Source of the DNA: Saccharomonospora cyanea NA-134
Lineage (GTDB): Bacteria; Actinomycetota; Actinomycetes; Mycobacteriales; Pseudonocardiaceae
Direction of reading: 5' to 3'
Assembly (NCBI RefSeq): GCF_000244975.1
Contig: NZ_CM001440.1
Coordinates: forward strand, 124,001-188,000
Length of the DNA stretch: 64,000 nt
The notes beneath the pieces were generated by a model that was not told the origin of the DNA, ran no database searches, and was given only the letters and a program-made list of their open reading frames with translations. How positions within the stretch are numbered: the first letter of the stretch is position 1; every line of letters starts with the position of its first letter. The position numbers and the translations under genes are program-made. Below are positions 53,485 to 63,180 of this stretch, piece by piece.

Positions 53485-55665
53485 ATGACTGCGGAGACGG
53501 ACAGAGAGACCACCGAGCACGAAGCGGGCGGTGACGCCGAGGCGGGCGAGGTGAAGGCCTCCTCGCCCATCGGCTCCGCCTCGCCGTCGAAGCCCTGGTC
53601 GAGCTCCGGGCCGCTCCCGGGGCGCGACGACCGGGGCGCGTGGCTCGTCGGGGTACTCGCCCTGCTCCTGGGTTGCGCTTTCGTCGCCGTGGACCTGGCC
53701 TTCAACCAGGGCAAACTCATCGCGCCGATCGACGACGCGTACATCCACCTCCAGTACGCCAGCCAGCTGGGATCGGGCCATCCGTTCGAGTACAACACCG
53801 GTGATCCCGTCTCGACGGGCGCGAGCAGCCTTCTGTACGCCTTCGTGCTCGCCGCAGCCCATGCCGTCGGGTTCACGGGCACCGCACTGTTGGCGTTCGC
53901 CGTGGCGTTCGGGGTCGGGTGCTTCGCCCTCACCACCGTGCTCGTGTGCAAGCTGGGCGCGGCTCTCACCGGCCGGGTGGTGGGTGTCTGGGCCGGTGTG
54001 CTCACGGCCGTGAGCGGCCCGCTGTTGTGGGGCGCGGCCAGTGGCATGGAGGTCGGGCTGACGGCGGCGCTGGTCACCGGCTCGGTGCTGGCTTTCGCCC
54101 GCGAGCGGGACACGGCGCGGTTCCGGTGGACGCCCGTGCTCGCCGCGTTGCTGGCTCTCGTGCGGCCCGAGGGGCTGTTCTTCGCGCTCATGCTGTGCGC
54201 GGCGATGGCGTGGACCTCGTGGCGTGCCCACGGCATGCGGCTCGGCCGTCTCGCGGTGTGCTGCTCGCCCCTGCTGGTGGCCGTGGCGCAGTACGCGTTC
54301 TACCGCCTCGCCACGGGCACGTTCAGCGCCAACGGCGTGCAGTCGAAGTCCCACCTCTACGACCGGCCGATCTTCTACTTCGGTGAGTTCGTCGACCGCA
54401 CGTTCGCCAACGTCCGCGTGGTGGTCGACCACTTCAACGGCCTCAACAACACCGACTTCGCGTTCCCGTTCGCCCTGGTGTTCTTCCTCGTCGGCCTCGG
54501 TTACCTGCTGGTGACACGCCCCGAGTGGCGGGCACTGGGGGTGGCCGTGATCGCGGGTTTCGCGGCCGTCGTGCTGTCCGCGTCGACGCTGAGCACCGCG
54601 CTCATCCACGAGCTGCGGTACTTCCAGCCGTTCCTGCCGCTGTTTCTGGTGTTCGCAACGATCGGCGGTTACGCGCTCACCCGCCTCGTCCCACGAGAAC
54701 GCGAGCGCAGGTTCACGTTGTACGCCGTGCTGCTCGTGATGGTGCTGTTCACGGTGGTGGCCACCCCGACGTGGGCGGTGCGCCTCGGGCGGCAGGCGGC
54801 CACCATCCGCGACACGGACGTGTCGGTGGGCGCGTGGATCAGCGGGAACCTGCCCGCCGACGCCGTCGTGGGCGTCAAGGACGTCGGAGCCATCGCCTAC
54901 TTCGGCGAGCGTCGCGTGGTCGACACCATCGGCCTCGCCACCAACGGTTTCGCCGACGCCAGCAACAACGGCGCCGGCAGCCTCTACGAGAAGCTGCGGG
55001 AGCTGCCGCGCGGGCAGCGGCCCACGCACTTCGCCGTGTACGAGCCGTGGCCGGGTGCGCCGATGCGGCCGTTCGTCGACGCGGGGGTGTTCGCCTCGCC
55101 CGCGCTGATCACCTTCCCGGTGCGCACCCCACCGGACCTGAACAACCGGCGCATCGTGCCGTTCACCGACATGAGCGTGTACCGCGCGGACTGGACGCTC
55201 GCGGGCAGCGGCGACCGGGCCCCGGTGAACGGCCGGGTCAGGGACTACCTCAACGTCGGTTCCCTGGAAAGCGAACAGCGGCACGGCTACGAGGTGCGCC
55301 CGCAGCAACCCGGCTGGCAGCCGTACACGGTGCTGCGCAGGCAGGGCGACGTCGTCGACAGCGGACGCACGGTCGTCGGCGGGGAAAGCTTCACGGCACG
55401 CGGGCTGACGCCCGGAAAGCCGCTGCGGATCGCCACGCGCGTGCTGTCGTCCGCGGAGAACCGGGAGGTGCGGGTGCGGATCGACGGCCGCGACGCCGGT
55501 GTGTGGCGGCTGCCCGAGTCCCCGGGAGCGTGGACGACCGCCGAGTTCACCGTGGCGGGCGAGCTCGTCACCTCATCGGAGGTCACCGTCGAGCTGGGGC
55601 CCACCCGCCCGCTGCTGTCGCCGTACCCGGAGTACACGTCCTTCGGGTACTGGTTCGTGCAGTGA
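53485..55665 (+). CDS. GT-C glycosyltransferase with C-terminal beta-sandwich-like domain
   Basis: 726-residue membrane protein: disordered N-terminus (1-50), about ten helices, and after the first helix the GT-C motif PIDDAYIHLQYASQLGSGHP. A large extracytoplasmic C-terminal region (about 450-726) ends with a predicted beta-sandwich (VRVRIDGRDAGVWRLPESPG) resembling carbohydrate-binding modules. Position beside dprE2-dprE1 corresponds to aftA in M. tuberculosis, but its motif pattern is closer to AftB. An arabinosyltransferase of arabinogalactan or a related glycan is likely. ATG 53485; a TAGCTT -10-like element lies about 33 nt upstream. Confidence 0.77.
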   Translation: MTAETDRETTEHEAGGDAEAGEVKASSPIGSASPSKPWSSSGPLPGRDDRGAWLVGVLALLLGCAFVAVDLAFNQGKLIAPIDDAYIHLQYASQLGSGHPFEYNTGDPVSTGASSLLYAFVLAAAHAVGFTGTALLAFAVAFGVGCFALTTVLVCKLGAALTGRVVGVWAGVLTAVSGPLLWGAASGMEVGLTAALVTGSVLAFARERDTARFRWTPVLAALLALVRPEGLFFALMLCAAMAWTSWRAHGMRLGRLAVCCSPLLVAVAQYAFYRLATGTFSANGVQSKSHLYDRPIFYFGEFVDRTFANVRVVVDHFNGLNNTDFAFPFALVFFLVGLGYLLVTRPEWRALGVAVIAGFAAVVLSASTLSTALIHELRYFQPFLPLFLVFATIGGYALTRLVPRERERRFTLYAVLLVMVLFTVVATPTWAVRLGRQAATIRDTDVSVGAWISGNLPADAVVGVKDVGAIAYFGERRVVDTIGLATNGFADASNNGAGSLYEKLRELPRGQRPTHFAVYEPWPGAPMRPFVDAGVFASPALITFPVRTPPDLNNRRIVPFTDMSVYRADWTLAGSGDRAPVNGRVRDYLNVGSLESEQRHGYEVRPQQPGWQPYTVLRRQGDVVDSGRTVVGGESFTARGLTPGKPLRIATRVLSSAENREVRVRIDGRDAGVWRLPESPGAWTTAEFTVAGELVTSSEVTVELGPTRPLLSPYPEYTSFGYWFVQ

Positions 55666-55673
55666 CCGCCGAC

Positions 55674-56429
55674 CTAGATCGGCAGCTTGCGGAAGATCGG
55701 TCGCGGAACGTGGCGCAGCACCGACATGACCAGGCGGAACGCACCCGGCGCCCATACCAGGTCCCTGCCCTCGCGGGCGGCGTTCACGGCGATCTCGGCG
55801 ACCTGCGGGGCGGTCTGCTCCAGCGGAGCCTTGCCCATTCCCTCGGTCATCTTCGTGCGGACCTGGCCCGGCCGGACCACCGTCACCGTCACACCGTGGG
55901 GCCGCAGGGCCTCGCCGAGTCCGAGGTAGAAACCGTCGAAACCGGCCTTCGTGGAGCCGTAGACGAAGTTCGACCGGCGCACGCGCTCACCGGCCACCGA
56001 CGACAGCGCGATCACCTTGCCGTGCCCCTGCTCCCGCAGCTTCCGCGCCAGCGGCACGCCGACCGACACGGCGGCGGTGTAGTTCACCGTGGCCAGCCGA
56101 ACCGCCGTGGCGTGGTCCTGCCAGGCCTGCTCCGCGTCGCCGAGCAGCCCGAACGCCACCACGGTGACGTCGATGTCACCGTCGGCGAACGCCTGGTCGA
56201 GCACGGCGGGGTGGGAGTCGGTGTCGAGGGCATCGAAGTCGATGCTCGCCACGTCGGCCCCGGCGGCCTTCAACCGCTCGGCCGCCTCGTCGCGGCGCTG
56301 TGACGGCCGCGCCGCCAGCACCACCCGCAACGGCCGGGCCGACAGATACTTCTCCGCGATCGCGAGCGCGATGTCCGAGGTGCCGCCGAGCAGCAGCAAC
56401 GACTGGGGGTTGCCCACGGCGTCGATCAC
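55674..56429 (-). CDS. dprE2: decaprenylphosphoryl-2-keto-ribose reductase
   Basis: 251-residue short-chain dehydrogenase: [19 protein letters not shown] (NAD(P) loop), catalytic Ser in [12 protein letters not shown] and Tyr-Lys in [10 protein letters not shown]. It reduces the keto intermediate made by DprE1 to decaprenylphosphoryl-arabinose, the sole donor for arabinan synthesis. The start GTG 56429 overlaps the dprE1 stop by 4 nt, as expected for two enzymes acting as one epimerase. Convergent with the GT-C gene. Confidence 0.95.
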   Translation of the reverse strand: MIDAVGNPQSLLLLGGTSDIALAIAEKYLSARPLRVVLAARPSQRRDEAAERLKAAGADVASIDFDALDTDSHPAVLDQAFADGDIDVTVVAFGLLGDAEQAWQDHATAVRLATVNYTAAVSVGVPLARKLREQGHGKVIALSSVAGERVRRSNFVYGSTKAGFDGFYLGLGEALRPHGVTVTVVRPGQVRTKMTEGMGKAPLEQTAPQVAEIAVNAAREGRDLVWAPGAFRLVMSVLRHVPRPIFRKLPI

Positions 56430-57787
56430 AGTTCGAGCCTCCTGGCCATGTCGGAGATGAAGATGCGGTCGGGATCCACGGCGTCGCGGACCTTGCGCCA
56501 CTCGTTCAGCCGCGGATACATGCGATGGAACGTCTCCGGCGAGGTCCGTGAGTCCTTGGCCGTGTAGAGGCGGCCGCCCGCGGCCAGCACCTCGGCGTCG
56601 AGCTCGTCGCAGAACTCGGCGAGCCCCTGCTTCACCGGGAAGTCCACACTGAGCATCCACCCCGGCGACGGCCACGACAACGGCGCGGGGTTCGCCTCAC
56701 CCATCCGCTTGACGACGTTGAGGAACGAGTAGTGGCCCGAGTTCGCGATGCGGCGGCACAGCGACTTCAGTGCGTCCTCCCGCCCGAACGGCACCGAGAA
56801 CTGGTACTGGAGGAAGCCACGGGAACCGTAGGCGCGGTTCCACTCGCCCAGCATGTCGAGCGGGTGGTAGAACTGCGTCAGGTTCTGGATCTTCCCGCGC
56901 GCCCCCTTCTTGGGCACGGTCCGCTGCCACAGCGCGTTGATGGTGCCGAACGTCAGCTTGTTGCCCAGACCGTTCGGGAAGACGTCGGGCAGCGTCATCA
57001 ACTGCGGCGCGTCGAACTTGAGCGGATCGGCCTTCAGCTTGTCGGGAAGCTGGTCGACGGTGGCCAGCGAGCCGCGCGAGAACGTGGCGCGGCCGAGCTT
57101 GCCGTCCCGCGAGATCAGGTCCGGAACGGCCATCGAGTAGTCGTAGCGCAGGTCGGAGCCGTTGGTGAACAGCTCCAGGGTCTCGTCGAGGCTCGCCGTG
57201 CGGTCGGCGTCCACCACGAAGTACGCCGTCTCGGTCCGCTTCATCCGGATGGTGGCGCGGACCACGATGCCGGTGAGCCCGATACCGCCGACGGTGGCCC
57301 AGAACAGGTTCTTCTCCGGGCCCTCCGGGGTCAGGGTGCGCACCGAACCGTCGGCCGTGAGCAGGTCCATCGAGACGACGTGGTTGCCGAAGCTGCCCGC
57401 GCTGTGGTGGTTCTTGCCGTGGATGTCGTTGGCGATGGCACCGCCGATGGTGACCTGGCGCGTGCCCGGGAGCACCGGCACCCACAGCCCGTACGGCAAC
57501 GCGGCGCGCATCAGCGCGTCGAGGCTCACGCCCGCGTCGACGTCCACCTCGGCGCTGTCGGGGTCGATCGAGTGGATGCGGTCGAGCGCCGTCATGTCGA
57601 TCACTAGACCGCCGGCGTTCTGCGCCGGGTCACCGTAGGACCGACCCAGTCCTCTGGCGATCACGCCGCGCCCACCGGCCTCGGTGACAGCGCGGGCGAT
57701 GACGTCCACATCGGGCGTGCTCAGGACGTCGGCCGTGGTCGGCGCCGTGCGGCCCCATCCGGTCAGTGTCCGCCGTTCGGTGCTCAC
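56426..57787 (-). CDS. dprE1: decaprenylphosphoryl-beta-D-ribose 2'-oxidase
   Basis: FAD-dependent oxidase (VAO family) that oxidises the 2'-OH of decaprenylphosphoryl-ribose. 453 residues: FAD loop [17 protein letters not shown] (Tyr51), [16 protein letters not shown], and the active-site Lys411 in YTAKDSR, equivalent to Lys418 of M. tuberculosis. The residue aligned with Cys387, the covalent target of benzothiazinones, is Ser380 (GWMLSVDFP). GTG 57787 lies 7 nt after a TACTCT element on the minus strand. Coupled to dprE2; divergent from the GtrA gene. Confidence 0.96.
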   Translation of the reverse strand: MSTERRTLTGWGRTAPTTADVLSTPDVDVIARAVTEAGGRGVIARGLGRSYGDPAQNAGGLVIDMTALDRIHSIDPDSAEVDVDAGVSLDALMRAALPYGLWVPVLPGTRQVTIGGAIANDIHGKNHHSAGSFGNHVVSMDLLTADGSVRTLTPEGPEKNLFWATVGGIGLTGIVVRATIRMKRTETAYFVVDADRTASLDETLELFTNGSDLRYDYSMAVPDLISRDGKLGRATFSRGSLATVDQLPDKLKADPLKFDAPQLMTLPDVFPNGLGNKLTFGTINALWQRTVPKKGARGKIQNLTQFYHPLDMLGEWNRAYGSRGFLQYQFSVPFGREDALKSLCRRIANSGHYSFLNVVKRMGEANPAPLSWPSPGWMLSVDFPVKQGLAEFCDELDAEVLAAGGRLYTAKDSRTSPETFHRMYPRLNEWRKVRDAVDPDRIFISDMARRLEL

Positions 57788-57794
57788 CCGAACC

Positions 57795-57800
57795 AGAGTA
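57795..57800 (-). promoter_or_regulatory. -10 element (TACTCT), leaderless promoter of dprE1
   Basis: TACTCT on the minus strand, 7 nt upstream of GTG 57787. Confidence 0.5.
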
Positions 57801-57856
57801 GCGGCGGCAGGCTGCCTAGACTCGGACGGGACGACCAACTGCCGACGAGGTAATGC

Positions 57857-58309
57857 ATGGTGGCAACGGATTCGCAGGCGAGCGGGACCGAGAGCGCGGC
57901 GCGCACGACGTCGCCCGGCCTGCTGGCCCAGATCTCGCGGTTCGTCCTCATCGGCGGCTTCTGCGCACTCGTGGACTCCGGTCTGTACTGGCTGCTGCTC
58001 CAGGCGGGCGCGTGGGTCCACCTCGCCAAGGCCCTGAGTTTCATCGCGGGCACCACTACGGCGTATTTCCTTAACAGGCGTTTTACCTTTACTGCGGCAC
58101 AAAAGGGCGGAGCCGGGCAGCTGGGTGGTTTTGTGCTGCTCTACACGGTGACGTTCTTCGTCAATGTGGGTACGAATGCACTGGCCCTGCACCTGCTCCC
58201 GGACCTGCGGTGGCGGCTGGCGATCGCCTGGATCGTCGCGCAGGGCACAGCCACCACCATCAATTTCATCATGCTGAAGTGGGTTGTGTTCAGGGAACCG
58301 CGCCCCTGA
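57857..58309 (+). CDS. GtrA family membrane protein (Rv3789-like)
   Basis: 150-residue protein with four helices of the GtrA family ([30 protein letters not shown]). The mycobacterial homologue Rv3789, adjacent to dprE1 as here, is proposed to flip decaprenyl-phosphoarabinose or anchor arabinosyltransferase priming. ATG 57857 follows a CGAGGT ribosome site. The glfT2 gene follows after 89 nt. Confidence 0.9.
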   Translation: MVATDSQASGTESAARTTSPGLLAQISRFVLIGGFCALVDSGLYWLLLQAGAWVHLAKALSFIAGTTTAYFLNRRFTFTAAQKGGAGQLGGFVLLYTVTFFVNVGTNALALHLLPDLRWRLAIAWIVAQGTATTINFIMLKWVVFREPRP

Positions 58310-58398
58310 CGGGCAGGCGGAGGGATCAACCGATCGGCCTGTACCTTACTGGACGGACTCCCCGCGTGATTGCAATTCATTTGGAGGACTGAGGTCTC

Positions 58399-60345
58399 AT
58401 GCCCGGTAAAGCGGCACCGGCCACCGCACCAGAGCAGGCCAAAAACGGCAAAGCAGCCGCGAGCAAGGCCACGAGCACAGAGAAGGCCCTGTTCTCCGAA
58501 CATGCCGGCACCGGTAGGTTGCTCGCGCAGCGCGGCCTGTTCTCCGGCCCGTCCGAGGTGGTGAGCAAGGACCTCTACTCGGAGGTCGTCGAGGGCGTGG
58601 CCACGCGTGAGCGGGAGAGTGTCTCGCTGGAGCCGTCGGCCCGGGTCTGCGGTAACACGTACTTCGGTCGTTTCCCGGCCAGCTACTGGCAGCGCTGGAC
58701 CACCGCGAAGTCCGTCTCCGTCGAGGCCGACGTCACCGGCTCCGGCCAGCTCGCGGTCCGCGCCTCCGACATGGAGGGCGAGCCGAGGACCGTCGCCGTA
58801 CGCAACGTGACCGACGTGAAGGACGAGCACGTGGTGCTCGCCGCCCCGCTGGACAAGTTCCTCGACGGCGGCGCGCTGTGGCTGGACCTGGAGACCGAGG
58901 GCGGACAGCTGACGGTCTCGAACGTGCGCTGGACCGTCGACTCGCCGGAGAGGATCCGGCCCACCGCGGTCACCATCTGCACGATGAACCGCGCGGACGA
59001 CTGCCTGAGCAACCTGTACGCCCTCGCCGACTCGCTGCCCGCCCTCGACACGCTCGACGCCATCTACGTCGCCGACCAGGGCACCGACACCGTCGACTCG
59101 CGCGAGGGCTTCGCCGAGGTCGCGCGGCGGCTCGGCGACAAGCTGCACTACATCAAGCAGCCGAACCTCGGCGGCGCGGGCGGCTTCACCCGTGGTCTGT
59201 ACGAGGTGGCGGGCAACACCGAGACCGAGCACGCGAACGTGTTGTTCATGGACGACGACGTGCTCCTGGAACCGGACCTGATCATCCGGTTGACGGCGTT
59301 CTCCAACCGGGCCGCGAGCCCGATGATCGTCGGTGGGCAGATGCTCAACCTGCTGCACCCCAACCAGCTTCACGTCGGCGCGGAGTACGCCCGCCTCAAC
59401 ACGCTGGAGCCGGGCCAGCCCGTCCCGCACAGCCTCTCCACGGCCGACCTGCTCGACGTCGACCCCGAGACGGGCAGGCCGAACCGCCAGGAGCGCAGGC
59501 TCGACGCCGGCTACAACGGCTGGTGGTCGTGCCTGATCCCCTACGAGGTGGTCAAGGCGATCGGCTACCCGATGCCGTTCTTCTTCCAGTGGGACGACGC
59601 CGAGTACAGCTACCGGGCCCGGGCTCACGGCTTCCCGACCGTCACGCTGCCCGGCGCGGGTGTGTGGCACGCCGACTTCCACTGGAAGGACTGGGACGAG
59701 TGGCACCGCTACTTCAACCTGCGTAACTCGATCATCACCGCCGCGCTGCACAGCCCGTTCGACCTGAACCTGCTCTCGCGGGTGCTGCTGGCACAGCTCG
59801 TGCGCTACCTGCTGGGCATGCAGTACGGCCTGTCGGCGACGTTGATCACCGCGGTGGAGGACTTCCTCAAGGGACCGGAGGTCCTGCACGACGGCGGCGT
59901 CGCCGCGATGAAGCGCATCCGGGAGATCCGCGCGCAGTACCCGGAGACCAAGCGTTACGCGCCGACCGAGGTGCCGGGCATCGCGTCCAACGACATCGGC
60001 ATCATCAACACCGCGCCGAGGCCGAGCATGCAGCGCCTCGTGCTGCTCAAGCGGATCATCTACCGGCTGCTGGGCAAGCACCGCTTCGAGCTCGGCGCCA
60101 TCCCGAGCGACGAGGCCCACTGGTGGCACGTGTCGCAGTTCGAGACGGCGATCGTCACCGACGCCTCCCAGGAGGGCGTGCGGGTGCGCCGCTACGACCG
60201 GCAGCGCATGTTCGAACTCGCCAAGCGGGGCGTGCAGGTGATCAGCAGGCTGCGCAAGGAAGGCAAGCTCGTGCAGGAGGAGTACAAGCGCGCCATGCCG
60301 CAGCTCACCAGCCGCGAGAACTGGAAGCGCCTCTACCAGCTCTGA
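58399..60345 (+). CDS. glfT2: galactofuranosyltransferase GlfT2
   Basis: Polymerises the galactan by adding alternating beta-1,5 and beta-1,6 galactofuranose from UDP-Galf at the inner membrane face. 648 residues (Rv3808c has 637). An N-terminal beta-barrel domain (about 50-190) precedes a GT-A domain starting TAVTICTMNRADDC, with metal motif FMDDDV, catalytic FFFQWDDAEY, HADFHWKDWDEWHRYFNLRN and a helical C-terminal tetramerisation region. ATG 58399 has a TTGGAGGACTGAGG leader. A strong hairpin terminates the gene. Confidence 0.96.
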   Translation: MPGKAAPATAPEQAKNGKAAASKATSTEKALFSEHAGTGRLLAQRGLFSGPSEVVSKDLYSEVVEGVATRERESVSLEPSARVCGNTYFGRFPASYWQRWTTAKSVSVEADVTGSGQLAVRASDMEGEPRTVAVRNVTDVKDEHVVLAAPLDKFLDGGALWLDLETEGGQLTVSNVRWTVDSPERIRPTAVTICTMNRADDCLSNLYALADSLPALDTLDAIYVADQGTDTVDSREGFAEVARRLGDKLHYIKQPNLGGAGGFTRGLYEVAGNTETEHANVLFMDDDVLLEPDLIIRLTAFSNRAASPMIVGGQMLNLLHPNQLHVGAEYARLNTLEPGQPVPHSLSTADLLDVDPETGRPNRQERRLDAGYNGWWSCLIPYEVVKAIGYPMPFFFQWDDAEYSYRARAHGFPTVTLPGAGVWHADFHWKDWDEWHRYFNLRNSIITAALHSPFDLNLLSRVLLAQLVRYLLGMQYGLSATLITAVEDFLKGPEVLHDGGVAAMKRIREIRAQYPETKRYAPTEVPGIASNDIGIINTAPRPSMQRLVLLKRIIYRLLGKHRFELGAIPSDEAHWWHVSQFETAIVTDASQEGVRVRRYDRQRMFELAKRGVQVISRLRKEGKLVQEEYKRAMPQLTSRENWKRLYQL

Positions 60346-60355
60346 CTCGTTCGGT

Positions 60356-60392
60356 CGGCGGGGCCGTGGGCGATGTGCTCGCGGCCCCGCCG
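60356..60392 (+). terminator. hairpin terminator after glfT2
   Basis: CGGCGGGGCCG (60356-60366) and its exact complement (60382-60392), 15-nt loop, starting 11 nt after the glfT2 stop and before the convergent small gene. Confidence 0.75.
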
Positions 60393-60410
60393 CCGTGTCC
60401 GGACCCTGTG

Positions 60411-60653
60411 TCAGTGCAGCCCGAACACCTTGCCCTGGCGCTGGAGGTCGTCGATGTAGGCGGCGGCCACGTGGGTGAAGTTGACGTTCACCGTCCGGCC
60501 CTCGGCGGTGTGGACGGCCTCCACGGAGCCGTGTTCGAGGTGCAGGTGCAGTTGTTTGCGCAGCTCGGACACGTCGTCGGGGCGCAGCGTGAAGACGAGC
60601 GGGTCGCCGCCGCTGACGAGGTGGAGGACGAGCGCGGGTTTCTGTTCGGCCAT
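60411..60653 (-). CDS. small conserved hypothetical protein
   Basis: 80-residue soluble protein (LVLHLVSGGDPLVFTLRPDD; NFTHVAAAYIDDLQRQGKVFGLH) with a compact beta-beta-alpha pattern and no named domain. ATG 60653. Divergent (151-nt gap) from the EspG-like gene at 60805 and therefore possibly part of that ESX satellite. Function unknown. Confidence 0.6.
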   Translation of the reverse strand: MAEQKPALVLHLVSGGDPLVFTLRPDDVSELRKQLHLHLEHGSVEAVHTAEGRTVNVNFTHVAAAYIDDLQRQGKVFGLH

Positions 60654-60804
60654 GTACTCAGACCAGCAGCTGAGGGTGGTGGCCGCAACGGAGTTCGCTG
60701 AGGGCGTGATCAGGTCCCTCCCGTTCGGGTGAACGTCCGGGTGGGTGACACCTGACTGCTACCGTGCCTGTGCGATACGTCGTTTTTCAGTGGGGGAGCT
60801 GGGA

Positions 60805-61587
60805 ATGGTGCAGTCGTTCTCGTTGTCGTTGGCCGCCGTCGACATCCTGTTCGAGCAACTGAAGCTCGGGCACGCGCCGTTTCCGTTCGAGGTGCCGCAC
60901 CTGGGCACCACGCACACCGAGCGCGCGCAGATCAGGGATGCGGTGTTCCGCGACCTCGAAGGTCGCGGATTGATGAGGCGCGGCAGGTTGGACGCCGACG
61001 CGGAAGCGGCGCTGACGACGTTCGCGCGGGGTCGGGTGGCGTTGACGGCGGCGGCGAAGTTGGACGGCGGCGAGAAGCTGTTCGCCCGGTCGGCCGGCGA
61101 CGGGCAGTTCGCGGTACTCGCCAAGCGGGACGGCAACCTCATCGTGTTCACCATGATCCGCCCGGAGGGGCTCGTTCCCGAGATCGTCGATCTCATCCCG
61201 TCGGCTCGCCCCGCACCGGGTCAGTCGGTCACCCTGGTGAAGCCGGAGCCGAGAACACAGAACCCGCGGCGCGCGGAACCCGACTCGTACGACCCGTTCG
61301 CCGGCATGTCGGCGCCTGCTTCGCGGTCGTCGGTGCAGGAGCGAGCGGTGCAGCGGATGTTCGAGAAGCCGACGAAGCGGATGGGACAGTTCACGGCGTT
61401 CACCCAGGGCCGTAAGGGCGAACACCGGCACCTCTCCCCGGTGGTGTGGTTCGACACCGAGGACGGCCGCATCTTCAGCACCAGCCGCAAGGCGGAGGAC
61501 GGTCAGACCTGGCTGACCTACGCGCCCGGGGACAACGCGCGCATCACGCAACAACTGACGGCGCAGATCCAGCCGTATCTGCAGTAG
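60805..61587 (+). CDS. EspG-like ESX secretion-associated chaperone
   Basis: 260-residue cytosolic protein that fits the EspG family: LSLAAVDILFEQLKLGHAPF at the N-terminus, an arginine-rich AVFRDLEGRGLMRRGRLDAD segment, and C-terminal ITQQLTAQIQPYL helix. EspG proteins bind PE/PPE-type substrates and deliver them to the ESX secretion machine. ATG 60805 follows GGGGGAGCTGGGA. The PPE-like protein encoded from 62751 is the likely client. Core ESX ATPases are not in the window. Confidence 0.8.
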   Translation: MVQSFSLSLAAVDILFEQLKLGHAPFPFEVPHLGTTHTERAQIRDAVFRDLEGRGLMRRGRLDADAEAALTTFARGRVALTAAAKLDGGEKLFARSAGDGQFAVLAKRDGNLIVFTMIRPEGLVPEIVDLIPSARPAPGQSVTLVKPEPRTQNPRRAEPDSYDPFAGMSAPASRSSVQERAVQRMFEKPTKRMGQFTAFTQGRKGEHRHLSPVVWFDTEDGRIFSTSRKAEDGQTWLTYAPGDNARITQQLTAQIQPYLQ

Positions 61588-61689
61588 CCGGGGAGTAGGT
61601 AGGAGTACCTGTCCTTGCCGGAAGTGCTCAACCGCACGTTTGTGACCGGTAGACTGCGCGCGGCCGTAGTCGTGAAGCGGGGGTGACGT

Positions 61690-62163
61690 ATGCCGATCAG
61701 CTGGGACGAGCCGGTGAAGGCCGGTGCCGTGGGTGGTGCCGTGGGGGGCGGCGCAGCGGCGGCGATGGGGGCCAGCCTCAACAGCAAGGCTGTCAATTCC
61801 ATGGCATCCGAAGCCAAGGAGATGCTCAAGGCGGCGAAGTCCGGCGGCTTCCGGGTGAGCGAGGACGCGGCGCAGCCGATCCGGGACGTGCTGGAAAAGT
61901 TCCAGGACCGCGTCGACCGAATGAGGGCCGACATGAACGTTCTGGCAGCGAGACAGCCAACACTGGGAAATCACGATTACGGGCAGAAAGTGGCCCTGCA
62001 CCATCAAGAGGCCGTCACTGTCAGGGCAGGATCTCCAGTGAAGGTTCTTGAGCAGTTGACTCAAGTTCTGGCAGACGCCGACCAAGCACTCAAGATTGCT
62101 ATGGAGAAATACAAGGAAGCGGAAGGCGACGCTTCAAATCCGTTCAAGTCGGGTCAGGTCTAG
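61690..62163 (+). CDS. WXG/PE-like small helical ESX protein
   Basis: 157 residues. Gly/Ala-rich N-terminal segment (VGGAVGGGAAAAMGASLNSK), then two long helices (AQPIRDVLEKFQDRVDRM and VLEQLTQVLADADQALKIAM) with a charged tail, as in ESX substrates and PE-like partners. ATG 61690 is preceded by a GGGGGTGACGT leader and a TAGACT -10-like element. Codon use changes within the gene: the first about 80 codons are high GC, the rest markedly lower GC. Lipoprotein gene follows after 2 nt. Confidence 0.75.
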   Translation: MPISWDEPVKAGAVGGAVGGGAAAAMGASLNSKAVNSMASEAKEMLKAAKSGGFRVSEDAAQPIRDVLEKFQDRVDRMRADMNVLAARQPTLGNHDYGQKVALHHQEAVTVRAGSPVKVLEQLTQVLADADQALKIAMEKYKEAEGDASNPFKSGQV

Positions 62164-63180
62164 CCATGTGCGCCATGCGACGCAGTGTTATCGTTGTCCC
62201 GCTGTTTGTGGGTCTGATGTTGGTTGGTTGTACTGCAACTGAACCGGGTTCAGCATCGTCTACCACGCGTAATGAAGGCGGTAGCACCGTTGCGGCTCCG
62301 CCAACATCGGGTAATCAGGACCACGAAAATCAGTCAATTAAGCAGGTGGACCCGTGCTCTCTTCTTGTGGAATCTGAACTCGATCGTTTCGGCGAGTTCG
62401 GTCAAGGGGAGTATCGGGAGTATGGTACTGGGCGCAACTGCAGATGGCAGGCCGATCGCGAGGGGGCGTCCGAGCAGGTGCCACTCGTGGACCTTATTGT
62501 CGAGGACAACGCTGGAATAGGCCTGCTTCCTGACCTCGGCGGGGGTCGGCAAACCGGAAGTGCTGGATCGGGTCGGAGCGTTGTGCGGACATCTAACGAG
62601 GATGGCTGCGTCGTGGCTATGGCGGTAGGTGAAAGTGCTCGTGTGGATGTCATCGTTTCGATGATCGAGCTCGACAACGCTTGCTCGATTGCCGAAGAGT
62701 TGGTCGACATCATCGACGAAAAGCTGCCTCTGGGTGAGTAGGGTGGAAGGATGAGCGGGAGAGCGCCAACGGCGGAAGAATTCGTAACATGGCCGCCTAG
62801 TCGTGTCCAGTCATATTTGATGTCGGGGCAAAAGCCCCCAATGCTTTCCGATGAGCAGAAGGCGCAGCTGCATCAGGATGCTCTGCCGCTCTATCTTGCC
62901 TCAACGGGAGACCCGCAATATTCTGGGTTGCTTGGTATGTTGCGCGTTGGTGCTGATGCCAACAGGTATCAGGATCAGCGTATTGAACAGTTGCAGTCTG
63001 GCGATCGAGAATACATAGACGGTATACCGCCGTCGGACAACAATTATCCGGCAATCGAGCACCAGAAGCTCAAGCAAGACGTCGACGTGATCCAGGCCGA
63101 GGGGATCGCTTCTTACAAGGATGGCTACGACGATCTGAAGCAGCTTTTCTTCGACTTGTCGAGCGAGCTGAATGAGGCTG
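61930..63180. other. low-GC segment within the ESX satellite
   Basis: GC is 31/60 in 62281-62340 and 62941-63000, against 44/60 in 61021-61080 and 41/60 in 61861-61920. The segment begins inside the WXG-like gene, spans the lipoprotein and ends inside the PPE-like gene, so its edges do not follow gene borders. It suggests import or replacement by recombination. Confidence 0.65.
62166..62741 (+). CDS. DUF3558-type lipoprotein
   Basis: 191-residue lipoprotein: signal sequence VIVVPLFVGLMLVGC with the lipidation Cys near residue 22, Ser/Thr-rich linker, then a DUF3558-like domain (VDPCSLLVESELDRFGEFGQ, NCRWQADREG, and NACSIAEELVDIIDEKLP). ATG 62166; ATG 62175 is an alternative. DUF3558 genes are regularly placed between EspG-like/WXG-like and PPE-like genes in Pseudonocardiaceae. 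The whole gene has unusually low GC for this chromosome. Confidence 0.82.
   Translation: MCAMRRSVIVVPLFVGLMLVGCTATEPGSASSTTRNEGGSTVAAPPTSGNQDHENQSIKQVDPCSLLVESELDRFGEFGQGEYREYGTGRNCRWQADREGASEQVPLVDLIVEDNAGIGLLPDLGGGRQTGSAGSGRSVVRTSNEDGCVVAMAVGESARVDVIVSMIELDNACSIAEELVDIIDEKLPLGE

Noticed and set aside
53323-55308. 661-codon minus-strand frame opposite the GT-C gene
   Set aside because: Arg/Glu/His-rich shadow of a well-supported membrane protein.
58141-60129. 662-codon minus-strand frame opposite glfT2
   Set aside because: Shadow frame; glfT2 is unambiguous.
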